Positions 33,478-42,231 of a DNA stretch of 64,000 bases are shown piece by piece. The DNA lies in contig NZ_VFMK01000001.1 of NCBI RefSeq assembly GCF_006715025.1, positions 558,001-622,000 of the forward strand, written 5' to 3'. Position 1 is the stretch's first letter. Each line of letters starts with the position of its first letter. The DNA is from Serratia fonticola. GTDB lineage: Bacteria > Pseudomonadota > Gammaproteobacteria > Enterobacterales > Enterobacteriaceae. The notes under the pieces were generated by a model that saw nothing but the letters and a program-made list of their open reading frames with translations, had not been told where the DNA came from and did no database searches. The position numbers were made by a program, and so were the translations under genes.

Positions 33478-34694
33478 CCCTACCCCAAAATCCTGCTCCA
33501 TTCAGAAACAGAATTCCGGCATGATAAACACTCCCCTGAGTGGAGGTTGTGCCGATGAAAAAGTCACGATTCACCGAAGAACAGATTGTTTTTGCCCTGA
33601 AACAGGCCGAGCTGGGTACATCGGTGCCTGAAGTCTGCCGTAAACTGGATATCTCTGATGCCACCTTTTATACGTGGCGTAAAAAATACGGCGGAATTTC
33701 CCCTTCAGAGCTGAAGCACATGCGGTAGCTCGAAGAAGAAAATCTCAGGCTGAAGAGGCTGGTTGCTGATCTGAGCCTCGACAAGGCGATGCTGCAGGAT
33801 GTGCTGGCAAAAAAAGGACTGACGCTGGCACGCCTGCTCGAATGGGTCAGGGATTTACAGGCCCGATACGGTGCCAGCGAAAGACAAATCTGTTTTGCGT
33901 TACGGCTCAGCCGCAGCTCGTTCAGATATCGTTCTGTTGCTGCCGATGACAGCGCACTGCGCCTGCGTATTCGTGAGATCACCGAAACGCGAATTCACTA
34001 CGGATATCGCCGGGTACACGTGATGCTCCGGCGAGAGGGCTGGCGCGACAATCACAAACGGATCTATCGCCTCTACTGTGAGCAAGGGCTTTCGCTACGC
34101 CTCAAACGGCCACGTCGCAATAAATCTGCCCAGCGGTAGCAGCCTCAGGGCTTATATCCAAACCACGTCTGGGGCATGGATTTTGTTTCTGATGCGTTGT
34201 TTGATGGGCGACGACTGCGCCTGTTGACGGTTATCGACCTTTACACTCGCGAATGCCTGGGGATCTGCGTGGGACAGAATCTGCGTTCGACAGAAGTGGC
34301 AGAGATGCTGAACTGCATAGCACTCAGGCGTCCTTTACCGCAGTTGCTGAAAACCGATAATGGTTCTGAGTTTGCAGGGAAAATGCTGGAAAGTGGGTGT
34401 ATGAAAGAGGGGTTAGGATCGACTTCTCACGCCCGGGAACACCGACGGACAACGCTACGGTGGAGTCCTTTAATGGCAGGTTGCGACAGGAGTGTTTGAA
34501 CGAGAACGGGTTCATGTCTCTGGAGGATGCACGGTGCAAAATCGAGGGCTGGCGCATACACTATAACCAGAGTCGTCCCCATTCTGCCCTGGGCTGGATG
34601 ACCCCGTCAGAATTTGCTGAGAAATCTGCCGGTTGCCAGAATATGCAGCCAGTTATTCCTGATTATGAATGGATCACATACGGGGAGAGGGTCA
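33475..34694 (+). mobile_element. Decayed IS3-family (IS407-like) insertion sequence
   Basis: A 1220-bp element. The left end TGACCCTACCCCAAAATCC and the reverse complement of the right end, TGACCCTCTCCCCGT, share the terminal seven bases and both reach TCCATTC after about 28 bases, giving the terminal inverted repeats. The internal genes are an IS3-type orfA and orfB. Flanking bases (TATT left, GATG right) show no target duplication, so the insertion is old or rearranged. Confidence 0.8.
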
Positions 34695-34714
34695 GATGGG
34701 TTGGTTATGGGTAA
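33555..34714 (+). pseudogene. IS3-family transposase orfA-orfB, inactivated
   Basis: OrfA begins MKKSRFTEEQIVFALKQAEL with a complete HTH but stops at TAG (33726-33728) where the family has CAG in MRQLEEEN. The orfB part (33789 on: LAKKGLTLARLLEWVRDLQ) stops at a second CAG-to-TAG change (34137-34139), and a one-base deletion near 34395 shifts the frame just after TDNGSEFAGKMLE. The DDE catalytic core resumes in another frame (TDNATVESFNGRLRQE; NQSRPHSALGWMTP). The last frame runs 20 bases beyond the element end. No functional transposase can be made. Confidence 0.85.
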
Positions 34715-34932
34715 AAGTGATTGGTTGAAATGTCTGAGTAAACCAGTATGCACCTAATCTTGCGCCACATCATCCATACATGAACACGCTTTGAACGTGC
34801 AGGTACTCGAATGCTAATATTTTCGCTTGAACAGTATCCGCTAAGTTTAAGCCAGATTATTAATTAAATAATGATAATAAGCTCTATAAACTTACGGTCA
34901 TCAGTATATTGTTAATATTACTGGAGTATTAT

Positions 34933-35529
34933 ATGAAAAATCTATTCCGTCAAATTATGTTAATCGGCGCTTGCATTTCTCCTATTTATGGATATGCAAC
35001 AACACATCCATCACTTGGCAAAGAATTACAACGGTTAAATATTGATGAAGTGTCAGATGATTTACTCATTGTTCATTCTAACTCAAAAAATAATGTGCAA
35101 TGGAGATTAGTTTCGGAGTCTGTTAAAAAATCAGATGATAGTGATGACTGGGTTTCGAGAAAATGTTTTATTGAATATCAACACAATGAATTAAAATATA
35201 AACGTAGTGATTATCGCTGTGTGCCTGTGGATGGTGTTATCAGTATTGATGCATATGAGATTGATGATAAGTCAATAATAGTTGAGTTTAGTAGCGAGCG
35301 AGGTGGGGTAGCTTTACTTTTTAGCATAAATCCTGACGAGAAAATAAGTAACACAATGATCCCTTATATGACAGGTGATGATGACGGTATTTCTTTTTAC
35401 AGGAAAAATAAGGAAATTATAGCAATAAGTACCCATGATAATTTTACTCTATTACCGAATGAAATGAATGAGTATTATATAAGAAAGTATGAGGGGTCAG
35501 GGATTGCTTTCAAAGTATACTCCCAATAA
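34933..35529 (+). CDS. Uncharacterised secreted protein
   Basis: A 198-aa protein with a signal peptide (MKNLFRQIMLIGACISPIYG, cleavage near YAT). The mature part is acidic with two cysteines (CFIEYQ and CVPVDG) about 24 residues apart, possibly a disulfide. No family was recognised. It is strikingly AT-rich (Ile, Lys, Asn and Tyr codons ending in A/T), unlike the neighbours, and sits next to a decayed IS, suggesting horizontal origin. ATG 34933 with TGGAG at 34922-34926 was chosen over the longer frame from 34909. Confidence 0.6.
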   Translation: MKNLFRQIMLIGACISPIYGYATTHPSLGKELQRLNIDEVSDDLLIVHSNSKNNVQWRLVSESVKKSDDSDDWVSRKCFIEYQHNELKYKRSDYRCVPVDGVISIDAYEIDDKSIIVEFSSERGGVALLFSINPDEKISNTMIPYMTGDDDGISFYRKNKEIIAISTHDNFTLLPNEMNEYYIRKYEGSGIAFKVYSQ

Positions 35530-35676
35530 GAGCATCTATGATTGTATTTTTATCGGGAGTATAGACGAGCTTACTTCTTTGATTGTAGTTGCACTTTGCA
35601 AGGGAGTTCACTGAGTGCCGTTTTTTTCATCCAAAATAGGGGTAATGATTATTCGGCATTCACTCGCTAAACTCGA

Positions 35677-35826
35677 TTAAACGTAGAGGGTATTATTGCC
35701 TATAGGCGGCATTTTTAGCGTTTCATCTTCTGACTCAAATAGCCATAAGAAAGTAGCAGTAATAATAATGATGGTAACTACAATTATGGCTTTTAATTTT
35801 ATTGGAAAAATTGTGTGCCACCTTAA
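35677..35826 (-). pseudogene. Possible remnant of a small membrane protein
   Basis: 49 sense codons closed by TAA: KLKAIIVVTIIIITATFLWL then FESEDETLKMPPIGNNTLYV. It has one clear transmembrane segment and an acidic tail. AAGGTGG would place initiation at an ATT codon; there is no ATG, GTG or TTG in the right place, so it is probably broken. Confidence 0.3.
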
Positions 35827-36011
35827 TTAGCATTGGAAATGTTATAAAGCACACCGGTATAAAATACAGCACAGACCGCATGATACAATAAATATCAACC
35901 ACTAGGTTTTTTTTGCCTCATCACTGTTGCACTTTGGTGTGCCTGAATCACAGTCAGACACACCAATCACGGCAACACATGAGAAGAGTAGTTTTAGTTT
36001 CCTCGGAATGC

Positions 36012-36128
36012 TCACAGGAAGAATGATACCATGCCTAACAGAGAAAGCAGGCAATCAATACCGCTAACCAGCAGTGCTAATACTCCCCACGGTTTATTAG
36101 CTGTTGTGCTCATAATGTAAAGGAACAT
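36012..36128 (-). CDS. Possible 38-aa membrane peptide
   Basis: MFLYIMSTTANKPWGVLALL followed by VSGIDCLLSLLGMVSFFL and a TGA. It is one hydrophobic helix pair with a short polar start. The ribosome site is weak (GAGTGG), and the frame is closed upstream by TAG. It could be a small toxin-like or immunity-like peptide or a gene remnant. Confidence 0.25.
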   Translation of the reverse strand: MFLYIMSTTANKPWGVLALLVSGIDCLLSLLGMVSFFL

Positions 36129-36477
36129 CAGGCCACTCTAAACCAATATACCAATATCGATTCTGAGCATTGTTCCTGCTGATTCAGAAAAGTATTCCAT
36201 CACTGACAACAACACGACGGAGATATACGGCAAAATCGTCTACCGGCATCGGGGCAGTCCAACAAGGAACAATAAATCACAATTATAAATCAATAAACTA
36301 AATGAAAAATTATTGTTGAAATCAACTGGCTTTAGGAGTTTATGGATGTAATTTGTTAACACATCCATTCTTTTTTCTGTCTCCGAAGGGGTTTCTGCGC
36401 ATGGCGGTTGGGGTAGGCAAAAGAATGGCAGAAAACAACGATTTTTGCAGGTGAGAATGGGCTAAACCGCATTAAAA

Positions 36478-36501
36478 AGGCCAGGGTTTGTGCCCTGGCC
36501 T
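36478..36501 (-). terminator. gor terminator
   Basis: AGGCCAGGG and CCCTGGCCT around TTTGTG, followed on the minus strand by TTTTTAAT, 22 bases after the gor stop: a good Rho-independent terminator. Confidence 0.85.
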
Positions 36502-36523
36502 GTGCGATTACCGTCAGTGTTGC

Positions 36524-37876
36524 TTAACGCATAGTCACGAATTCTTCCGCAGCGGTCGGGTGGATCGCCACGGTGTTGTCGAAGTCTTTCTTGGTCGCGC
36601 CCATCTTGATTGCCACGGCGAAGCCCTGCAGGATTTCATCCATACCAAAGCCAATCCCGTGCAGGCCAACAATCTTCTCTTCTTCACCCACACATACCAG
36701 CTTCATGCGGCACGGTTGGCGATGCTGAGTTACGGCGCTGTACATGGCGGTGAAGGACGATTTATAGACCTTCACTTTGTCCTCGCCAAACTGCTCTTTC
36801 GCCTGCGGTTCGGTCAGGCCAATGGTGCCAATTGGCGGGTGGCTGAATACCACCGTCGCGATGTTGCTGTAATCCAGATGTTCGTCCGGCTTGTTGTTGA
36901 ACAGGCGCTCGGACAGGCGGCGGCCCGCGGCCACGGCAACTGGAGTCAGCTCAACCGCACCGGTGTTGTCGCCCACCGCGTAGATGCCTTTCACGTTGGT
37001 GTTCTGGAATTTGTCGACCTCGATGTAACCTTTGGCATTGGTTTTCACGCCGGTGACCGCCAGGTTCAGGTTATCGGTCGCTGGTTCGCGGCCAATGGCC
37101 CAGACCAGGCTGTCTACGGTGAACTCTTTGCCGTTTTCCAACGCCAGCGTCAGGCTGCCGTCGGCGTTTTTAACGATGGATTTTGGAATGGATTCGGTGT
37201 GCAGGGTTGGCCCTTCAGTGTTCATCACCTCAACCAGGGTTTCTACAATCATCGGATCAAAGGTACGCAGCGGGGCGTGTTTACGTACGAACAGATGTGT
37301 TTCTGCGCCGAGCGCGTTCAACACGCCAGCAATTTCTACCGCGATGTAGCCAGCACCTACTACTGCCACGCGTTTTGGCATGGCATCGAGCTCGAAGAAG
37401 CCGTCGGAGTCGATACCGTATTCGGCACCAGGGATAGATGGATGGCTTGGGCGGCCACCGGTGGCGATCAGAATATGGTCGGCAGTGATTTTCTCACCGT
37501 TGACTTCTACCGTGTGCGCATCGATAAAACGGGCAAACCCTTTGATCACGTCAACCTTGTTTTTGCCCAGCACGTTGTCGTAGGAGGTGTGGATACGATC
37601 AATATAGGCGGTACGGTTGGCGACCAGACGTTTCCAGTCAAAGGCGTTGACGGTGGTATCAAAGCCGTAATCCGGACCATATTGGTGGATGGCTTCGGCG
37701 ATTTGTGCCGCGTGCCACATCACTTTTTTCGGTACACAACCCACGTTAACGCAGGTGCCGCCCAGTTCTTTGGCTTCAATCAGTGCGCATTTCTGGCCAT
37801 ACATGGCTGCCCGGTTGATCGATGCGATACCGCCGCTGCCGCCGCCAATTGCTAGATAATCGTAATGTTTCGTCAT
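36524..37876 (-). CDS. gor: Glutathione reductase
   Basis: A 450-aa FAD-dependent disulfide reductase, the E. coli length. It reduces GSSG with NADPH in the cytoplasm. The FAD site is LAIGGGSGGIASINRAAMYG, the redox-active disulfide is GGTCVNVGCVPKKVMWH, the NADPH site is VVGAGYIAVEIAGVL with downstream VRKHAPLRTFD, and the C-terminal catalytic His-Glu pair is in AIHPTAAEEFVTMR. In E. coli rlmJ lies directly upstream; here a gat operon has come between them. Confidence 0.97.
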   Translation of the reverse strand: MTKHYDYLAIGGGSGGIASINRAAMYGQKCALIEAKELGGTCVNVGCVPKKVMWHAAQIAEAIHQYGPDYGFDTTVNAFDWKRLVANRTAYIDRIHTSYDNVLGKNKVDVIKGFARFIDAHTVEVNGEKITADHILIATGGRPSHPSIPGAEYGIDSDGFFELDAMPKRVAVVGAGYIAVEIAGVLNALGAETHLFVRKHAPLRTFDPMIVETLVEVMNTEGPTLHTESIPKSIVKNADGSLTLALENGKEFTVDSLVWAIGREPATDNLNLAVTGVKTNAKGYIEVDKFQNTNVKGIYAVGDNTGAVELTPVAVAAGRRLSERLFNNKPDEHLDYSNIATVVFSHPPIGTIGLTEPQAKEQFGEDKVKVYKSSFTAMYSAVTQHRQPCRMKLVCVGEEEKIVGLHGIGFGMDEILQGFAVAIKMGATKKDFDNTVAIHPTAAEEFVTMR

Positions 37877-37998
37877 CTGGGTTTTCCATGAGTTGCGTGA
37901 TTCGAGAGGCTAAGAGTTTAACGCCTGACAGGGGGTTGTCGCAAAGATTGCGTCGATGGTTGCGATAGGCAGAGGCGTGATCCCCTGCCCGTTTGATT

Positions 37999-38787
37999 TT
38001 ACACAATAATCAATTCCGGTTTTGCCCGATCGAGCGCCTGACGATCGGTGCTACTGATGCCGGTATCGGTGATGATCACGTCAATTTGGCTCATCGGCAG
38101 CACCAGGTTAAAACCCCGGCGGCCAAACTTGGTAGAGTCAACGACCGCAACAACGTGCTTGGCCGCTTGCGCCATCACGCCGCTGATAGAGTAGCCTTCA
38201 TTAAAGGTGGTGATGCCGTTGGTGGCATCCAGCCCATCGGCCCCAACGAACATCACGTCACCCGCGATGCCCTGCAGCGAAAGTTCGGCAATGGAGCCGT
38301 GCATTGAACGGGTCTTATGGCGCAGCGTACCACCGCAAAGGACCAATGTGATGTCTTTATTATCAGAAAGGGCGAAGGCGGCGGGCAAGTTATTGGTGAT
38401 CACCGTGATATTGCCCATTTTCACCAGCTCTTCGGCAATCAGCATGGTGGTACTGCCACTGTCCAGGATCACCGTATCGCCAGGGTTGACCAATGCAGCC
38501 GCCTTTAATGCAATGCGCTTCTTCGGATCTTTGGCCAACTGATAGCGTTCTTCCAGGATTATTTCCCCGGTGCTTTTCGGCACTTCAGCTTCCTGTTCCA
38601 ATTGGCTGCCGGGTCTGGCTGCGCCACCGTGGAAACGGATCAGCAAGCCTTTTTCTTCCAGCAGGCGCAGATCGGCGCGGATGGTAACTTCAGAAATTCC
38701 GAAGGAATTCGAAAGATCGCTGACCAATATGCTGCCGTTCTGCTGAACCAAGTCGACAATTTTGTTTCGTCTTTCAAAAGAATTCAT
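37999..38787 (-). CDS. gatR: Galactitol operon repressor (DeoR family)
   Basis: A 262-aa DeoR/GlpR-type repressor very similar to E. coli GatR. The N-terminal HTH is MNSFERRNKIVDLVQQNGSI with SEVTIRADLRLLEEKG; the C-terminal sugar-phosphate sensor has ILDSGSTTMLIAEELV and MFVGADGLDATNGITTFNEG. It probably represses gatYZABCD and is released by galactitol 1-phosphate or a related sugar phosphate. The start is one of two adjacent ATG codons (38790 or 38787); E. coli begins at MNSFERR. It is the last gene of the cluster, 124 bases beyond gatD. Confidence 0.92.
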   Translation of the reverse strand: MNSFERRNKIVDLVQQNGSILVSDLSNSFGISEVTIRADLRLLEEKGLLIRFHGGAARPGSQLEQEAEVPKSTGEIILEERYQLAKDPKKRIALKAAALVNPGDTVILDSGSTTMLIAEELVKMGNITVITNNLPAAFALSDNKDITLVLCGGTLRHKTRSMHGSIAELSLQGIAGDVMFVGADGLDATNGITTFNEGYSISGVMAQAAKHVVAVVDSTKFGRRGFNLVLPMSQIDVIITDTGISSTDRQALDRAKPELIIV

Positions 38788-38914
38788 CATCCTGACCTAT
38801 CGAAATGTTTTGCTTTTATTTTATGCGAAAGGGATATGAAAGGGGAGCATTAAGATCGGGGGGATGAGAGATGAAACCAAAATAGTGGCTGCACTGGGCA
38901 GCCATCGTGCAAAA

Positions 38915-39964
38915 TCAATCTTCTGCCAGTTTGAGCATGATTTTCCCCTGCATGGGGCTGCCAGCCAGTGCGGCAACGTTTTCTGCGTATTGCTGTGGCC
39001 GATCAATGCTGGCAATCAGTGGCTCTAATGCCAGCTCTGCCGATTGGAACAGCTTCATCGCTTGCCGCCATTCTTCCCCAGGCCACGGGGCGGAATAGTT
39101 CATCCAACTACCCAGCAGCGTCAGTTCTTTGCGCAGTATCTGGCTAAAGGTACTGTAAGACAGATGCAGGTCTTTATGCAGTGTGCCGACTAGCGCGATT
39201 TGTGCGCGTGGCCCGGCAATATCTAGCGCCAGACTGACGGTTTGTGGTGTACCGGCCGTTTCTAAAATCAACTGGTCAAAGCGTTTTTCCTGCAGGCATT
39301 CAGCAATCTGTGATGGATTCAGATCGGCGCTGTTAAAGGCCGCTCCCGCCCCGATTTGACGTGCCAGCGTAAGCCGTTCGTCATTGATATCGATTGCCGT
39401 AACGCTGCGTGCCCCCAACGCCCTGGCACACTGGATCGCCAACTGGCCGATGGTGCCTGCGCCAATGACAATAACCTCTTTCCCCTGGCAACCGCCAGCC
39501 AACTGGATGGCGTGTAGGCCAACGGTGATGGGCTCGATAAAAGCCCCCTGTAGCAGACTGACGTTGGCAGGGAGTTTCACCAGGTTGGCTCGTTTCACCA
39601 CGACCAGTTCGGCGTTGCCGCCATCGCTGCGTGAGCCGATAAACTGATACTGTTTGCACAGCGAATAGTAGTGTCGTTGGCATTCAGGGCAGTTAAAACA
39701 CGGCAGCAAGGGGACGCAGGCGACGGCATCGTGTTCTTGCAGATCCGCCACCCGGTCACCGCAGGCAACCACTCGGCCACTGAATTCATGCCCGAGAGTA
39801 ATTGGGTAGAAATGCGCGCCCTGAGCGAAAATGCGCGGTATATCTGAACCGCATAAGCCGGAATAGGCCACCTTAACCAATACTTCATCGGCGGCCTGAA
39901 TAGTTGGGGCGGGGCGTTGTTCAACGCGCACTTCTCCCTCCGTGTGGATCACGACTGATTGCAT
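38915..39964 (-). CDS. gatD: Galactitol-1-phosphate 5-dehydrogenase
   Basis: A zinc-dependent medium-chain dehydrogenase of 349 aa (E. coli 346). It oxidises galactitol 1-phosphate to tagatose 6-phosphate with NAD+. The catalytic zinc ligands are in SGLCGSDIPR and LGHEFSGRV; the structural zinc cysteines are in CVPLLPCFNCPECQRHYYSLC; the nucleotide fold is VIVIGAGTIGQLAIQCARAL. It follows gatC after 95 bases containing a reduced ERIC-like palindrome. Confidence 0.93.
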   Translation of the reverse strand: MQSVVIHTEGEVRVEQRPAPTIQAADEVLVKVAYSGLCGSDIPRIFAQGAHFYPITLGHEFSGRVVACGDRVADLQEHDAVACVPLLPCFNCPECQRHYYSLCKQYQFIGSRSDGGNAELVVVKRANLVKLPANVSLLQGAFIEPITVGLHAIQLAGGCQGKEVIVIGAGTIGQLAIQCARALGARSVTAIDINDERLTLARQIGAGAAFNSADLNPSQIAECLQEKRFDQLILETAGTPQTVSLALDIAGPRAQIALVGTLHKDLHLSYSTFSQILRKELTLLGSWMNYSAPWPGEEWRQAMKLFQSAELALEPLIASIDRPQQYAENVAALAGSPMQGKIMLKLAED

Positions 39965-39997
39965 AACTTGGACTCCAGAATCAATAGAATAGGGGAG

Positions 39998-40045
39998 ATA
40001 AACCTGCGGATTTCACGCTGCTGCGTGAAAGACGACGGATATAGG
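39998..40045. repeat. Miniature ERIC-like remnant
   Basis: ACCTGCGGATTTCACGCTGC followed by TGCGTGAAAGACGACGGATAT resembles the two ends of the ERIC copies at 8.5 and 11.2 kb (TGAAAGACGACGGGTAT in reverse) joined without the central part. It lies between gatC and gatD. Confidence 0.5.
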
Positions 40046-40059
40046 CTCCCCTCGAAGGA

Positions 40060-41442
40060 TCAGGACATAACGTTGAGACTTTCTGTGGCCTGTTGTTTGG
40101 CCGCAGCTTCAGCCTGTGCAAATTGACGGGCGCGGCGCCAGGTGAGGAACACCCCGAGGGCGTAAACGAGGCCGATAACCAGCAGGCCCATCACGTTTTG
40201 CCAGGTAAGCAGTTGGATCATCAGATAGGTGATCGGTGATCCTCCCTGGTCCATGGATGCCACCACACCACCGGCTTTCAGTGCGCCAGCATTGGCGGCC
40301 AGTTGGGTATGCAGGCCGATGGTCTGGGTGGCGATCCACAGTGTGATGCTCATGATGATGAAACCCGAGATCAGCGTACGGAACAGATTGCCCTGATGTA
40401 CCGCGACGGCAATGGCGACAAAGAAACCGATGGTCGCCAGATCGCCGAAGGGCAGTACCTGGTTGCCAGGTACGATAACGGCGATCAGGATCGTCAGCGG
40501 GATGAAGATCAGGCTGGCGGAGACCACCGCAGTGTGGCCCAACAGCAGCGCCGGATCGAGTCCGATAAGAAACTCCTGGCCACCAAAGCGGGCCTGCAGA
40601 CGCTTACGGGCGTGTTTGGCAATCGGCGTCAGGCCATCCATGATGGGTTTGATCACCCTTGGCATCAGTAGCATCACCGCAGCCGTTTTCACCGCCAGTT
40701 GCAGGATCCCCTTCAGGTCATAGCCGGCTAACGCCCCGATAATCAGCCCCATCACAAAACCGACGGTCACCGGTTCTCCGAACGGGCCAAAGCGTTTTTG
40801 TACGTCGTCTGCGCTGAAGTGAATGCGGTTCAGGCCTGGGATTTTCTCAATAATGGCATCCACCAACACCGCGATCGGTCCCATGTAGGCAGAGGTGCCG
40901 TGCGGAATGGCAATCCCTTCCAACCCGAAGAAATCGCGGGTGTCTTTGGCGAACCAGTCCCCCAGTTTGTAGATGAAGGCGGCATGGACCACTACGCCCA
41001 GCATACCCAGCCAGTAGGAACCGGTGGCCAGATGTACCATCGCACCGGTGAAGGTCATGTGCCAGATATTCCAGATATCGACGTTTACCACGCGCGTCAT
41101 GCGCGTCAGCAGCATCACAATGTTTACCGCAATCGCCACCGGGATAGCGATCAACGCAATCTGTGAAGCCCAGGTCATCGGCGATGAGCCGGGCCAGCCG
41201 ATATCCACCACATGCAGGTTGATCTGAAACTGCTCGGCCATCGATTTGGCTGCCGGGCCAATCGAGTCCAGCATCAGACCGATCACCAACCCGATACCGA
41301 CGAAGCCGATGCCAATATGAATGCCGGATTTAAACGAATCCCCCAGTTTCATACCTAAAATCAATGAGAAGATGATGATCACGATCGGCAGCATGACCGT
41401 GGGGCCAAGATCGAGGATGTAACGCATGATGTCGGTAAACAT
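40060..41442 (-). CDS. gatC: PTS galactitol transporter, subunit IIC
   Basis: A 460-aa integral membrane permease (E. coli GatC 451). It carries galactitol through the inner membrane while GatB phosphorylates it. The start MFTDIMRYILDLGPTVMLPI and LGMKLGDSFKSGIHIGIGFV are nearly identical to E. coli; about nine to ten hydrophobic segments follow, ending in a charged Ala/Gln-rich tail. It is 4 bases downstream of gatB, in the order gatA-gatB-gatC. Confidence 0.95.
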   Translation of the reverse strand: MFTDIMRYILDLGPTVMLPIVIIIFSLILGMKLGDSFKSGIHIGIGFVGIGLVIGLMLDSIGPAAKSMAEQFQINLHVVDIGWPGSSPMTWASQIALIAIPVAIAVNIVMLLTRMTRVVNVDIWNIWHMTFTGAMVHLATGSYWLGMLGVVVHAAFIYKLGDWFAKDTRDFFGLEGIAIPHGTSAYMGPIAVLVDAIIEKIPGLNRIHFSADDVQKRFGPFGEPVTVGFVMGLIIGALAGYDLKGILQLAVKTAAVMLLMPRVIKPIMDGLTPIAKHARKRLQARFGGQEFLIGLDPALLLGHTAVVSASLIFIPLTILIAVIVPGNQVLPFGDLATIGFFVAIAVAVHQGNLFRTLISGFIIMSITLWIATQTIGLHTQLAANAGALKAGGVVASMDQGGSPITYLMIQLLTWQNVMGLLVIGLVYALGVFLTWRRARQFAQAEAAAKQQATESLNVMS

Positions 41443-41446
41443 AGGG

Positions 41447-41731
41447 CTACTCCGTCAGAATGGTCAGTATTTTTTGTTTCAGGGCATCGATTCCCACGCC
41501 GGAAACAAACGGCATGCCATGGACCAGAGGCACATCACCGAACGCGCGATCGACACGCGCGGTGGTGCAGATCAGATCGGCATCATCCATATAGGTTTCG
41601 ATCTCGGTCACGCGGCATTGCACCAAATCCAGTTCAATATTGTGCTCTGCGCAGAGCTCTTTGATTTCTTCAGCGGCCAGGGTCGAGGTGGCAACGGCAC
41701 CGCCACAGGCAACGATAATTTTTCGCTTCAC
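41447..41731 (-). CDS. gatB: PTS galactitol transporter, subunit IIB
   Basis: A 94-aa cytoplasmic phosphotransfer protein, the full family length. Cys9 in MKRKIIVACGGAVATSTLAA is the phosphorylated residue that receives phosphate from GatA and gives it to galactitol in GatC. It overlaps the gatA stop by 4 bases (ATGA) and is followed by gatC, so the three PTS subunits are translationally coupled. Confidence 0.95.
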   Translation of the reverse strand: MKRKIIVACGGAVATSTLAAEEIKELCAEHNIELDLVQCRVTEIETYMDDADLICTTARVDRAFGDVPLVHGMPFVSGVGIDALKQKILTILTE

Positions 41732-42231
41732 AGTGTTGCTCCTTCATATTCTGTTTTTTGTTGTGGTTGAGAGGGGGAAGGCGAAGTGAAAATCTTTTGC
41801 GCAAAAATTTCGCCCAATTGATCTTCAGGTGCCGTCAGCAGCGCATTGATAAACTCGGGATGTTGCAACTGGCCGAACAGCGTACGCAGCAGTACCAGCT
41901 GTGCGGCCGGGTCGGTAACGATCAGCGCGATAATCAGTGAAACGGCGATCGTGCCGTCATCGTCCGCCTGTGCGAAGGGTACGGTACGGTCAGGGCGGAT
42001 CAGATAGATTGCAGGCGCTCGCGCATGTTCCGCTTCGCAATGGGGGATGGCGACCGCATGCTGCTCAAGGGCGATGCCAGTGGGATAATCGCGTTCACGT
42101 GCCAGCAACGCCTGTGGATAGCTGTCGTGCACGACTCCGGCGTTGAGCATCGTGAGGCCGATGTGTTCCAGTGCCTGCTGTGCATCGGCAAAGCTGATGC
42201 CGGTGCGGACAAACAATTTGCTGTTACGCAT
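41728..42231 (-). CDS. gatA: PTS galactitol transporter, subunit IIA
   Basis: A 167-aa PTS EIIA-2 (fructose/mannitol type) domain. The phospho-histidine is in QHAVAIPHCEAEHA (near residue 63); it takes phosphate from HPr and hands it to GatB Cys9. The N-terminus LFVRTGISFADAQQALEHIG aligns with E. coli GatA, but this protein is about 17 residues longer at the C-terminus, with a Ser/Pro/Gln-rich tail (SPSPSQPQQKTEYEG). It overlaps gatZ by 8 bases and gatB by 4. Confidence 0.93.
   Translation of the reverse strand: MRNSKLFVRTGISFADAQQALEHIGLTMLNAGVVHDSYPQALLARERDYPTGIALEQHAVAIPHCEAEHARAPAIYLIRPDRTVPFAQADDDGTIAVSLIIALIVTDPAAQLVLLRTLFGQLQHPEFINALLTAPEDQLGEIFAQKIFTSPSPSQPQQKTEYEGATL

Larger units (their letters stand above)
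35530..36477. other. AT-rich eroded region
   Basis: 948 bases with no intact gene. On the minus strand two stretches still read like membrane proteins: 35677-35826 (AIIVVTIIIITATFLWLFE, then a charged tail; no standard start codon) and 36012-36128 (38 codons from ATG with a hydrophobic end). TTGGTGTG and CACACCAA near 35935-35968 form a hairpin with an inner CTGA/TCAG. Composition matches the orphan gene to the left, so the region looks like decaying foreign DNA. Confidence 0.5.

Noticed and set aside
36488..37855. 455-codon plus-strand frame
   Set aside because: It is antisense to gor through its whole length; gor is a fully conserved gene and the plus frame has unnatural composition.
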